Below are positions 6,077 through 14,553 of a stretch of DNA of 64,000 nt, in pieces. The DNA is taken from positions 298,001-362,000 of the forward strand of contig NZ_CP113941.1 in the NCBI RefSeq assembly GCF_029392675.1, read 5' to 3'. The position numbers and the translations under genes are program-made. The number at the start of each line of letters is the position of its first letter. Position 1 is the stretch's first letter. The notes under the pieces were generated by a model, which was not told where the DNA came from, did not search any database, and worked only from the letters and a program-made list of their open reading frames with translations. The DNA is from Lactobacillus sp. ESL0684. Its GTDB lineage: Bacteria > Bacillota > Bacilli > Lactobacillales > Lactobacillaceae.

Positions 6077-7995
6077 TGAAGCTTAAAACTCGTTTTTGGA
6101 TTTCATTAATATTATCGTTGCCAATGCTAGTATCAATGCTTGTAGAACCTTTTACAGGCTGGATGTTACCGGAATGGGCCATGTGCGTTTTAACTACAAT
6201 TATTATGCTAATTTCGGCTAGGCCATTTGTTCAGTCTGCTTGGGCATCATTCAGCAAGCACCATGCCAATATGGATACACTGGTTGCGCTTGGTACTTTA
6301 ACGGCTTATTTATACAGCGTTTATGCAATGGTGACAGGTAAAAGTGTCTTCTTTGAGAGTGCAGCGTTTGTGATAACATTTGTTTTGCTAGGACAAGTTC
6401 TAGAAGAAAAGATGCGCGATAACGCTTCTAACGCGATTGACAAGCTAGTAGGTTTGCAAGCGAAGGATGCATTGGTAAGAAGGAACGGAGCTTTTGTCAA
6501 AGTGCCAATTGATGAAGTCAATGTGGGAGATTTCGTCCAAGTTAAGCCTGGACAAAAAATCCCGGTAGACGGCGTAGTTTCTTCTGGCAGTTCAACGATT
6601 GATGAATCAATGGTCACAGGTGAAAGTATGCCCGTGCAAAAGAAAATAGGTGACAAGGTAATTGGCTCAACCATCAATACTAATGGCACTCTGATTTTTG
6701 AAGCGCAAAAAGTCGGCAGCGATACTATGTTATCCCAAATAGTTGACATTGTGAAAAAAGCCCAAAATAGCCATGCACCGATTCAAAATTTAACCGATAA
6801 GGTTTCCGACGTTTTTGTTCCCACAGTGCTAATAATCGCCATTGCGACTTTTATTATCTGGTATTCGCTGATTGGCGCCAATATTGCTGATGCACTAATT
6901 TTTGCGGTTTCAGTAATGGTAATCGCCTGTCCTTGTGCTTTAGGTCTTGCTACGCCTACGGCACTAATGGTTGGTACTGGTAAGGGTGCCAAAATGGGAA
7001 TTTTAATTAAAAATGGTGAGGTATTAGAAGCAGCCAACAATTTGGATACAATAGTCTTTGATAAGACTGGTACCATTACCAACGGCACTCCGGTAGTAAC
7101 TGATATTATCGGTGAAGATCAAAACAGGATTTTAGCAATTGCTTCGAGTTTAGAAGCAGCTTCTGAACATCCTCTTGCAGCAGCCATTTTAGCAAGTGGC
7201 AAAGAGCATAATGCCAAAATTACTAAAGTTGATAATTTTAAGGCGGTTGAAGGACAAGGTATTGTTGGGGAACTTGCTGGAGAAAAAGTCTTGGTTGGCA
7301 GTAGCAAGCTATTTAGTAACGAGAATTTAACTATTGATTCTGAAGTAGAAAAAAGCATACAGCGATTGCAAGCAGAAGCTAAGACAGTTGTTTTGGTGGG
7401 ACTTAACAGGTCTGTTATTGGTGTGATTGCTATTCAGGATGCTCCTAAGCCAACTACTAAAACTGCAATCACCGCGCTGAAAAAACAAGGCTTACGAACG
7501 GTAATGCTAACTGGAGATAACAAGTTAGTTGCACAAGCAATTGCCAAGCAAGTTGGTATCGAGCAAGTTATCGCTGATGTATTGCCGATAGATAAGGCTA
7601 ATAAAATCAAAGAATTACAAGCTTCTGGTAAAGTTGCCTTTGTCGGTGATGGAATTAATGATGCTCCCGCTTTAACACAAGCTGATGTCGGTATTGCCAT
7701 GGGGTCTGGGACAGATATTGCTATTGATTCTGGTGGCATTGTCCTTGTTAAAAATGATTTGCTCGACGTTGCTAAAGCATTAGAATTAAGTAAGCAGACC
7801 TTTAACAGAATAAAATTGAATTTATTTTGGGCGTTTATTTATAATATCTTGGGAATTCCAATTGCCGCAGGTTTCTTTGCCAGTTTTAATTTGGTTCTCA
7901 GTCCGGAAATAGCGGGATTAGCGATGGCTTTTAGCTCATTATCTGTTGTAACTAGCTCAATTTTACTGGGTAAATCTAAGATAAAGGTAGCTTAG
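6076..7995 (+). CDS. copA: Copper-exporting P1B-type ATPase
   Basis: A 639-residue heavy-metal pump. Motifs in order: NMDTLVALGT in TM2-3, TGES (about 181-184), the ion-binding CPC in ACPCALG (about 285), the phosphorylated Asp in DKTGTITNG (about 329), the HP locus SEHPLA and GDGINDAPAL (about 523). YN in WAFIYN and MxxSS in MAFSS of the last helices fit the Cu(I) PIB-1 subgroup. There is no N-terminal CxxC metal domain, so the two upstream cupredoxins may serve as metal donors. Lactobacillus homologues are often called CopB. Confidence 0.93.
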   Translation: MKLKTRFWISLILSLPMLVSMLVEPFTGWMLPEWAMCVLTTIIMLISARPFVQSAWASFSKHHANMDTLVALGTLTAYLYSVYAMVTGKSVFFESAAFVITFVLLGQVLEEKMRDNASNAIDKLVGLQAKDALVRRNGAFVKVPIDEVNVGDFVQVKPGQKIPVDGVVSSGSSTIDESMVTGESMPVQKKIGDKVIGSTINTNGTLIFEAQKVGSDTMLSQIVDIVKKAQNSHAPIQNLTDKVSDVFVPTVLIIAIATFIIWYSLIGANIADALIFAVSVMVIACPCALGLATPTALMVGTGKGAKMGILIKNGEVLEAANNLDTIVFDKTGTITNGTPVVTDIIGEDQNRILAIASSLEAASEHPLAAAILASGKEHNAKITKVDNFKAVEGQGIVGELAGEKVLVGSSKLFSNENLTIDSEVEKSIQRLQAEAKTVVLVGLNRSVIGVIAIQDAPKPTTKTAITALKKQGLRTVMLTGDNKLVAQAIAKQVGIEQVIADVLPIDKANKIKELQASGKVAFVGDGINDAPALTQADVGIAMGSGTDIAIDSGGIVLVKNDLLDVAKALELSKQTFNRIKLNLFWAFIYNILGIPIAAGFFASFNLVLSPEIAGLAMAFSSLSVVTSSILLGKSKIKVA

Positions 7996-8028
7996 ACCAT
8001 GTATTAATTGCCTTATAAAGAATAAATT

Positions 8029-8583
8029 TTATTGTAAATCTGGAAAACATTGTTCAATGGTTGCAACTATTGATTCTCTGGAAACCTTATTGCTATTTAA
8101 AATACAATAGGTCATTAAGCTTTGCAAACCACCAACACTGTAATAAAATAATTGCTTATTATTTCCACTCTCTAAATCCCATTTAAAAAATTTTTCTACC
8201 ATTTCTTTGGTATAGATATTGGTATTAGTAATTAATAATTCATTTAAATCATGATCTTCTAAAAAGTCGATAAAGTCATCTTTAAGTACCTTATCTACAA
8301 AGGCGTTCCAAAAGTCATGGTTAGTAATATCTTTCTTTTTTATGGTTTGACTAAAAAAGTTCTTGAAGTCTTTATCTAAATAGTTAATTAGAATATCTTC
8401 TTTGTGAGTATAATAGCGATAAAACGAGGTTCTTGAAACTCCAGCCCGTTTACAAATTTCACTTATTTTTATTTTAATAAACTTTTTTCTTTGCATTAGT
8501 TGAATTAAGGCAATAAAAAGATATTTTTTGGTTAAAGTTTCCTTTTCAGTATATTGCTTGTTACATTTTTTACTATCTGTCAC
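8029..8583 (-). CDS. TetR/AcrR-family regulator
   Basis: 184 residues with an N-terminal TetR HTH (KISEICKRAGVSRTSFYRYYTHKEDIL, about 40-66) and a helical ligand domain. It starts with GTG at 8583 behind a GAGGAG site. It is divergent from the FAD flavoprotein at 8673 and is the likely regulator of that gene; a 12-bp palindrome lies between them. The inducer is unknown. Confidence 0.88.
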   Translation of the reverse strand: MTDSKKCNKQYTEKETLTKKYLFIALIQLMQRKKFIKIKISEICKRAGVSRTSFYRYYTHKEDILINYLDKDFKNFFSQTIKKKDITNHDFWNAFVDKVLKDDFIDFLEDHDLNELLITNTNIYTKEMVEKFFKWDLESGNNKQLFYYSVGGLQSLMTYCILNSNKVSRESIVATIEQCFPDLQ

Positions 8584-8597
8584 AATAACTCCTCAAA

Positions 8598-8626
8598 AGC
8601 TAGCGCTTTCAAAAATACTATAGTAT
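8598..8626. promoter_or_regulatory. Shared regulatory region: CRE-like site and 12-bp palindrome
   Basis: The perfect palindrome ATACTATAGTAT (8615-8626) contains a TATAGT -10-like element for the plus-strand gene and is a good TetR operator candidate. Next to it on the minus strand TGAAAGCGCTAGCT (8598-8611) matches most of the CcpA CRE consensus. Confidence 0.5.
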
Positions 8627-8672
8627 AACAACATTGTAGGCACAATCGTTTTACTTGAGAAAGGAAGTTAAC

Positions 8673-10277
8673 ATGACTACAAGTACTGAAATCATTGAAA
8701 AGTGGAGTAAGAAACCACAAGATATAGAGGATATCAAAGAAACTCGAACAGCTGATATTGTGATAGTTGGAGCAGGCTTAGGCGGAATGGTCGCCGCTGC
8801 AAAAGCATCAGAATTAGGTTCAACAATAGTTATAGATAAGATGCCACATATTGCTGCTGTTCGTCAAGCTGAATGGGCTTTTGATTCAAAATTTCAACGT
8901 GATGCTGGTAAAACTTTTACAGCTGAGGAAAGAGAAACAATTATTGGTGACTTAATGCGCGATGATCACTGGTCGATGGCTAATCAAGCAGTGGTAACCT
9001 CTTTTGTTGATCAGAGTGGTCCTTTAATTGATTGGATTAAGCCGATTATAGAAGAAAACTCGGATATTAGGTTGGAACTTGAACCAGGATGGGGCCCATA
9101 TGGTATTTCCTATGGAAGACCAGGTTATCCAGAACCAGATTGGTTTGTACCGTTAAAGAAGTACATGGAAAAAAATGGTGCTCAGATTATTTTGAATATG
9201 CGCGGTGAGCAATTGGTTCAAGACGGTAATGGTAAGGTTACGGGTATAATTGCTAAAAATGAAGCTGGAGAATATATTAGATATAATGCTAATAAAGGCG
9301 TTATTTTAACTACCGGTAGTTTTGGTAAGAACCAAGAAATGATGGAGGACTTCTATCCACGTGAGGAAAGATATTCTCATGATATGTTTTACCCGCAATC
9401 AACTGGAGATGGCCACATTATGGCTTTACAAGCTGGTGCTGATATGGAATCAATTGCTTGGGGCGATAGCTTTTTAACTTCAGATGTTAGATTTAATAAT
9501 CATACAAACTCGACTAGTTTAGCTGACATCGTTTACTGGCCAGCATATGCTTGTTTACCGCAATTGTATGTTAATCATAATGGTGAACGCTTCATTAATG
9601 AAGGTGGGTACAAGGCTGGAGAAAATCCATTGTTTTGTGATACAGCCAATGAAATGAGAATTGCAGATGGCATTTTTTGGCAAACACCAGATAATAAAGC
9701 CTGGTCAATCTTTGATGACAAGACAGAAGAAAAGTTGGATAAAAAAGCTAAGACCAAAGAAAATGGTGTCTTGCACATTGGTGGTGTAACTACTAGTTGG
9801 CCATCACCAGGTATGAATAATCGTAAGAAGTTGGAACGTGATGTTAAGGATGGTATTACCGTTAAAGCTGATACTATTGAAGAATTGGCAGCTAAGATTA
9901 ATGTTCCGGTAGATAAGTTAAAAGCTACAGTTAAGCGCTACAATGAAATGTGTGCTCAGGGTACAGATAGTGACTTCATTAAAGAGCCTATTTGGCTTAA
10001 TTCAATTGATGAAGGACCATTTTATGCTTCTAGAATTACTTCAACTCCTTGCTGTACGCGTGGTGGAATTGTAATTGGCCCTCATGGTCAAGTTATGGAC
10101 CGTAAAGGTAGACCTATTGAAGGCTTGTATGCTGGTGGTACTACAGCTGGTTCAGCATTGGGCTGGCAAACAACAATCAACATTTGTATAGTTTCACAAA
10201 TGTTTGGTTGGTTAGGTGTTCAAGATGCTTATGGCGTTCTAAAGACACCAATTCACAGTTATGAAAAATTAGTATAG
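8673..10277 (+). CDS. FAD-dependent fumarate-reductase-like flavoprotein
   Basis: A 534-residue FAD_binding_2 enzyme of the fumarate/urocanate reductase and ketosteroid dehydrogenase superfamily. The dinucleotide motif GAGLGGMVAA is at about 32-41; the C-terminal GLYAGGTTAGSALGW closes the FAD site. No FMN-binding or cytochrome domain is fused and no secretion signal is seen, so it is probably a cytosolic enoate or C=C reductase of unknown substrate. The ATG at 8673 (AAAGGAAG site) is preferred over an in-frame TTG at 8655. The divergent TetR gene suggests substrate induction. Confidence 0.85.
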   Translation: MTTSTEIIEKWSKKPQDIEDIKETRTADIVIVGAGLGGMVAAAKASELGSTIVIDKMPHIAAVRQAEWAFDSKFQRDAGKTFTAEERETIIGDLMRDDHWSMANQAVVTSFVDQSGPLIDWIKPIIEENSDIRLELEPGWGPYGISYGRPGYPEPDWFVPLKKYMEKNGAQIILNMRGEQLVQDGNGKVTGIIAKNEAGEYIRYNANKGVILTTGSFGKNQEMMEDFYPREERYSHDMFYPQSTGDGHIMALQAGADMESIAWGDSFLTSDVRFNNHTNSTSLADIVYWPAYACLPQLYVNHNGERFINEGGYKAGENPLFCDTANEMRIADGIFWQTPDNKAWSIFDDKTEEKLDKKAKTKENGVLHIGGVTTSWPSPGMNNRKKLERDVKDGITVKADTIEELAAKINVPVDKLKATVKRYNEMCAQGTDSDFIKEPIWLNSIDEGPFYASRITSTPCCTRGGIVIGPHGQVMDRKGRPIEGLYAGGTTAGSALGWQTTINICIVSQMFGWLGVQDAYGVLKTPIHSYEKLV

Positions 10278-10312
10278 GGACTTATACGTGCGTTACTAAT
10301 ATGGCTTAAAAT

Positions 10313-10357
10313 AAATAGTCTTAATAGCTGGAATAAAGAGCTATTAAGACTATTTTT
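10313..10357. terminator. Bidirectional terminator
   Basis: AAATAGTCTTAATAGCT pairs with AGCTATTAAGACTATTT and has T/A runs on both sides. It separates the converging flavoprotein and AttH/CrtC-like genes. Confidence 0.85.
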
Positions 10358-10371
10358 GATTTATCTATTTT

Positions 10372-11451
10372 TTAAACATCCAGCGTTTTACCAAAATACA
10401 TTTCTTCCCATAAACCTTGGCTAGACTGTGTTTCTATAACTTGGTCGTCATCAAACACCTCTAACTTAATCTTACCGGAGAACCGTAAGTATGCGCCATC
10501 AAAGCCGGCTAATTTGGCTAATAACTTCTTAATTCCAGAAATTTGATCGATGAAAGAGATTCTGCTGATTGTTTTTTCGCGAAGGTAAGATATTTTGTAG
10601 TGATGCTTACCATCATTATAATCGTAAATAATTTGATTATGAAAAGGCTTTTTTGTTTGTTCATCAATTTGTTTGTCTTGTTCAGAATAGGTCATATATT
10701 TAGGATTGTCAGCTAAAACTTGATCTTTTTTAGCCAAAAAGAAAATTGGTAACTTTTGGTAGCCATATTTTTTCTCAGCAGTCATATAACTAGAAATAAC
10801 CGTGTAATCGCCAATATTAGCGCGCCCCCAGTACCAGTGATGCATAACTTTCATTAGAGCGACATCGCCCCAATTATGATCATGATAGCAGTCGCCGGTT
10901 AAAGTTTGTTCTTTTGACGCAATGGTTACTTTAGCAGTAACTTTTCCGCGCGGAGTGGCAGGTAACCAACCAAAGTTGTTTTCATCGTGATCACCAAAAA
11001 AGATACAGACATTACGCCGCCAGGCAGGAGTGACGTTGTCAAATTCTAGTTCAACGGTAATCTTCGGAGAAAACACCCCGATTTGATAATGCTTTAGATT
11101 GCCTCTGAAGTAATTTTGCCCGATTTTGACATTACAATCATCTTTGGCAGCTGAAAATTCTGCTGGCGTAAATTCAAGATGATCGCTAATTTTGCTGCCA
11201 TCTGCTTGAGTATGTTCAATATCTATAGAAGGTTCCAACTCACTACCAGGATTAACCGCGGATTTAGCAAAAAAGGTAATCACTAATTGTGAACCATCAT
11301 TTAGGTTTGCATCAAAATACCACCATTCATAAGTTCCTTTGGTATTTGGATTAGTTCTAATACCATCTTCCCAAGTGGCAATTGTGTGTTTATTTATATC
11401 ATATTTCTTAAAATCTTCGCTAGTATCAGCTAAACGTGCTCGTTGTGTCAT
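10372..11451 (-). CDS. AttH/CrtC-fold (lipocalin-like) protein 1
   Basis: A 359-residue protein. YEWWYFDA (41-48), GDCYHDHNWGD (186-196) and HHWYWGRANIGDY (204-216) are the signatures of the AttH/CrtC family, which includes carotenoid 1,2-hydratase. His, Asp and Trp residues in the second and third motifs are the likely active-site residues. No signal peptide is visible. It probably acts on a hydrophobic terpenoid- or lipid-like substrate; the reaction is unknown here. A paralogue is at 12742-13872, and a TetR gene follows upstream on the same strand. Confidence 0.75.
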   Translation of the reverse strand: MTQRARLADTSEDFKKYDINKHTIATWEDGIRTNPNTKGTYEWWYFDANLNDGSQLVITFFAKSAVNPGSELEPSIDIEHTQADGSKISDHLEFTPAEFSAAKDDCNVKIGQNYFRGNLKHYQIGVFSPKITVELEFDNVTPAWRRNVCIFFGDHDENNFGWLPATPRGKVTAKVTIASKEQTLTGDCYHDHNWGDVALMKVMHHWYWGRANIGDYTVISSYMTAEKKYGYQKLPIFFLAKKDQVLADNPKYMTYSEQDKQIDEQTKKPFHNQIIYDYNDGKHHYKISYLREKTISRISFIDQISGIKKLLAKLAGFDGAYLRFSGKIKLEVFDDDQVIETQSSQGLWEEMYFGKTLDV

Positions 11452-11567
11452 GTGATTCGTCCTTTATGATTGCTAGTAATTTACTTACTACTATACAACT
11501 TCACCATAAGCTGATATTAGTCATGTGTCAATTTTTTTGCTGGGAATAAAAGTGGAGTTTAGTCAGA

Positions 11568-12161
11568 CTATGTTTGATAGTTAAAGAAAATTCCATTAGT
11601 AATGATTGGACTAATAATGGTAGCTAACAGTTCACTGAACTCTTGAGGACTTTTTTGAAAATTGGTTTTCACCCATTCAACGATTAGGTTAATAATTAAT
11701 CCGGTTAGAGCTGCTGAAGCATAGTTTTCTGGAATTGCAAGATATTCAGTTAAGTGTTTTTGTTGCCAGATCTTTTGATCTGCTGTAGTTAATTTGCTAA
11801 TGAATGCTGGTGCACTTGCACTAGATAACAAAACAGAAAATTTTTGTTTATTATGATAAATGTAATTGATAAATTCGTGATAGTAATTTTCAAGTTGTGC
11901 AGAATCAAGTTCCTTAGTGAATAATTGCGGCGCTTGATTAGCTGTCTGCTCGAACTCAGAAATTAAGTCTTGCTCGACAGACTCAAGCAATGCAAATTTA
12001 TTAGCAAAATATTTGTAGAAAGTTGCGCGGTTGACTTGAGCTAGGGCTAGAATTTCTTTAATACTTATTTTCGAAAAGTCTTTGGTTTCCAGTAGCTGCC
12101 AAAAAGCTTCTTTAATTGCATGTTTGCTTTTTTGAATTCGTTTGTCTTCTGATTTGGTCAT
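11568..12161 (-). CDS. TetR/AcrR-family regulator
   Basis: 197 residues. The N-terminal HTH (ISIKEILALAQVNRATFYKY, about 33-52) is followed by a variable helical domain. It is divergent from the ABM/AttH pair at 12316-13872. A perfect 28-bp palindrome just downstream of that promoter is the obvious operator. An AAGGTAA ribosome site precedes the ATG. Confidence 0.88.
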   Translation of the reverse strand: MTKSEDKRIQKSKHAIKEAFWQLLETKDFSKISIKEILALAQVNRATFYKYFANKFALLESVEQDLISEFEQTANQAPQLFTKELDSAQLENYYHEFINYIYHNKQKFSVLLSSASAPAFISKLTTADQKIWQQKHLTEYLAIPENYASAALTGLIINLIVEWVKTNFQKSPQEFSELLATIISPIITNGIFFNYQT

Positions 12162-12208
12162 AAGTAGTTACCTTCTGTGATATTAAACTTTTAGTTATAG
12201 TTTATTGG

Positions 12209-12274
12209 TTGACATAAGCGATATTCGTATTATACTTCAGTCATAATAAATAATAAACTTAAGTTTATTATTTA
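12209..12274 (+). promoter_or_regulatory. Promoter with 28-bp perfect palindromic operator
   Basis: TTGACA (12209-12214), 16 bp, TATACT (12231-12236) is followed by a perfect 14+14 bp palindrome at 12247-12274 centred on CTTAAG. The position just after the start site fits TetR repression by the divergent gene product. Confidence 0.8.
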
Positions 12275-12315
12275 GTGTGAAAGGTAGCTTATAGATATAG
12301 AAAGGGACTATAAAA

Positions 12316-12696
12316 TTGACCGAAATAGAAACAATGCACTATTATGTGTTAAAGAAGAACCATGCAAAAATGGTAGCGGCTTTAGATAAGGCTTTGGACT
12401 ATCAACGCCAGAATCCAGCATTGATTCGATATACTTTATCTAGAACATTTTTCCGTGAGGATCCAGACAATCCTGACCGTGAGATTTGGATGTTAATTGA
12501 TGAATCGACCAATCATGATGATTATGCAAAGACAATGCTTTCAGCACAAGAGGATCCAACAGCTGAAGAATTTCGCGAAGCATTTCTTGACTTTGCAGTC
12601 CCAGCATCAGCTTCATTGAGCGGAGTGCCGTCATTAGACCATGTCGTTTGGCAAGAAATTCCTGAAATGCACGTTGAATTACCAGAAAATAAATAA
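12316..12696 (+). CDS. Dimeric alpha/beta-barrel (ABM-like) protein
   Basis: A 126-residue protein that looks like an antibiotic-biosynthesis-monooxygenase/dimeric ferredoxin-like barrel (MHYYVLKK strand, ALIRYTLSRTFFRE strand, REIWMLIDESTNHDDYAK helix). Such proteins are small oxygenases, isomerases or lyase-like partners; function is not determined. The TTG at 12316 is chosen because AAAGGGA sits 8 nt before it; the ATG at 12334 has no site. It is co-transcribed with the AttH/CrtC-like gene 45 bp downstream. Confidence 0.65.
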   Translation: MTEIETMHYYVLKKNHAKMVAALDKALDYQRQNPALIRYTLSRTFFREDPDNPDREIWMLIDESTNHDDYAKTMLSAQEDPTAEEFREAFLDFAVPASASLSGVPSLDHVVWQEIPEMHVELPENK

Positions 12697-12741
12697 TATT
12701 TACTAACTAGAGCTAAATTTTTCTTAGCAGGAGGTATTAAA

Positions 12742-13872
12742 ATGTCACAAGGTAGAATTATGAATCGTCCTGAGGATTATAAAAAGTTAGGAATTAACCC
12801 AAACAAAGTCGAAGCTTCAGAAGATGGTCGCAGGGATAATGATCAACCGGGTCATGCTGAAGTTTGGTACTTAGATTGCAGTTTTGATGATAAATCAACG
12901 CTTGTCTTGGGTTTTAGACCTAAGTCAGTTGATCATGTTGATCAGGCAGGGGATAATCCGAACGTTGCTATTAATTATACTAGTGCAGCTGGTAAGCCAT
13001 TTTATGATTATCGGTTGTATGACGTGCAAGATACCTTCTCTAGTCGGGATAAGCTTGACTTAAAATGGGGTCCTAGTACTTTAGTTGGTAAAGACTGGCA
13101 AGAATATGATATTCATATTGAGCCAGAGCCTGATCAAGAAATCGTAATGGAAGGCAAGAGGTCTGTTAAGCACCAGACGGCAGTTGATCTGCATTTTAAA
13201 GCTCAAGTGAAGCCGTTTAGACCTGGTAGTGGTTATATTACCTTTGGACCAAATGATGAATATTATTATAACTTCATTTGTGTAACTAAACTATCTGTTA
13301 GTGGTAAGGTGACAATTGCAGGTGAAGAAAAAGCAGTTACTGGATCGGCTTATTATAACCACCAATGGTTTAATATCAGTCCTGTCAATGCTTTTCATCA
13401 TTGGGTTTGGGGTAGACAAAACATTGGTAATTATAGTGTCTTACTTTATGACATGGTCGGTGCTGATCGCTTTGGCCAACCGAGAATCCCATTATTAACT
13501 ATTGATGATAATCAGGGCAAGCGAATTTTTGAAAATACCAGTGCTGATGATGTTAAAGTTGAGATTTTGGATACTTATGTGCAAAAAGAAACCAATAAGG
13601 TGATGCCTAAAAAATTGCATTACGTTTTTACACATCCGGATATTCAAGTTGAGTATACTATTAGCAACCCTAAGGAGATCAATACGATTGATATCTATGG
13701 AATGTCGCCTACTGCTGCGCAGAAACAGTTTGATAAAATGGAAATGCAACCAACCTATACTAGATTTTTGGCGACCACAGAATTGAAAATTACTCGTTCA
13801 GGAAAAACAGAAACAATTGCAGGTTCAATGCTTTATGAAATTAATTTTGTAGCTAAGAGTTTGCAGGATTAA
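12742..13872 (+). CDS. AttH/CrtC-fold (lipocalin-like) protein 2
   Basis: 376 residues, a paralogue of the 10372 gene with the same order of signatures: AEVWYLDCSFDD (39-50), GSAYYNHQWFN (201-211) and FHHWVWGRQNIGNY (218-231). The first motif has VWY where EWWY is usual, and one active-site region reads NHQW rather than HDHNW, so specificity may differ from copy 1. No signal peptide. Strong AGGAGG ribosome site. Likely repressed by the TetR at 11568. Confidence 0.72.
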   Translation: MSQGRIMNRPEDYKKLGINPNKVEASEDGRRDNDQPGHAEVWYLDCSFDDKSTLVLGFRPKSVDHVDQAGDNPNVAINYTSAAGKPFYDYRLYDVQDTFSSRDKLDLKWGPSTLVGKDWQEYDIHIEPEPDQEIVMEGKRSVKHQTAVDLHFKAQVKPFRPGSGYITFGPNDEYYYNFICVTKLSVSGKVTIAGEEKAVTGSAYYNHQWFNISPVNAFHHWVWGRQNIGNYSVLLYDMVGADRFGQPRIPLLTIDDNQGKRIFENTSADDVKVEILDTYVQKETNKVMPKKLHYVFTHPDIQVEYTISNPKEINTIDIYGMSPTAAQKQFDKMEMQPTYTRFLATTELKITRSGKTETIAGSMLYEINFVAKSLQD

Positions 13873-13925
13873 ACCAAAAAATAGGAACTTTATTTTCTCT
13901 AATTTAGATAATTTAACTATAATGA

Positions 13926-13966
13926 AATAACCCTCGAAGTTAGAACAACTAATTTCGGGGGTTATT
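13926..13966. terminator. Bidirectional terminator
   Basis: An AATAACCCTCGAAGTTAG / CTAATTTCGGGGGTTATT hairpin lies between the converging AttH-like and lpdB genes. Confidence 0.75.
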
Positions 13967-13983
13967 AAATTTAGTAAATTTTT

Positions 13984-14547
13984 TTACTTTCCTTGCCAGC
14001 GTTTAGCTACTTCATTTTTAATTCCTAACGCGTCTAAGATTTTCATTGTTTGATGATCAAGTAAATCTTGGATAGTTTTAGGCTGAGTATAAAAGGCTGG
14101 AATTGGTGGAATAACTTGTACTCCAATTTTGGCTAGTTTAGTCAAGTTTTCAAGATGAATAACGCTAAGTGGTGTTTCGCGCGGAACGATAATCAATTTA
14201 CGTTGCTCTTTAATCATGACATCGGCAGCTCGTCCAATCAGGTTGTCGGCATATCCTTGAGCGATACCTGATACAGTCTTCATGCTGGCTGGCACAATTA
14301 CCATACCATCGCTTAGAAATGACCCGCTCGCAATAGCTGCACCTTGATTGTGTTCATCGTAGGTGTAATTAGCTAGAGCTGTAACTTCTGCTAGGGTTAG
14401 GCTAGTTTCGACTGCTAAGTTCCTTTTAGCCCAGGTGCTCATGACTAAATGAGTTTCAACGTCAGGCATTTGGCTGGTTTTCTTGAGTAAGTCAATCGCA
14501 TAAGTGGTAGCAGAAGCGCCAGAAACGCCAATTATTATTTTCTTCAT
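13984..14547 (-). CDS. lpdB: UbiX-family flavin prenyltransferase
   Basis: 187 residues. Makes prenylated FMN, the cofactor of UbiD decarboxylases, from FMN and dimethylallyl phosphate. The GVSGASA motif (8-14), the PASMKTVSGIAQGYADNLI segment and RETPLSVIHLENL near the C-terminus are the conserved UbiX/Pad1 blocks. It lies 6 bp after the UbiD gene on the same strand, so it is translationally linked; this pairing is the LpdB role known from gallate decarboxylation in lactobacilli. Confidence 0.92.
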   Translation of the reverse strand: MKKIIIGVSGASATTYAIDLLKKTSQMPDVETHLVMSTWAKRNLAVETSLTLAEVTALANYTYDEHNQGAAIASGSFLSDGMVIVPASMKTVSGIAQGYADNLIGRAADVMIKEQRKLIIVPRETPLSVIHLENLTKLAKIGVQVIPPIPAFYTQPKTIQDLLDHQTMKILDALGIKNEVAKRWQGK

Positions 14548-14553
14548 TATTAC

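Noticed and set aside
5425-7995. Silver/cadmium efflux
   Set aside because: CopY boxes, cupredoxin partners, CPC and the YN/MxxSS helix motifs point to Cu(I).
13316-13498. Plus-strand 60-residue hydrophobic ORF inside the second AttH-like gene
   Set aside because: It is out of frame within a well-conserved coding region and has no ribosome site of its own.
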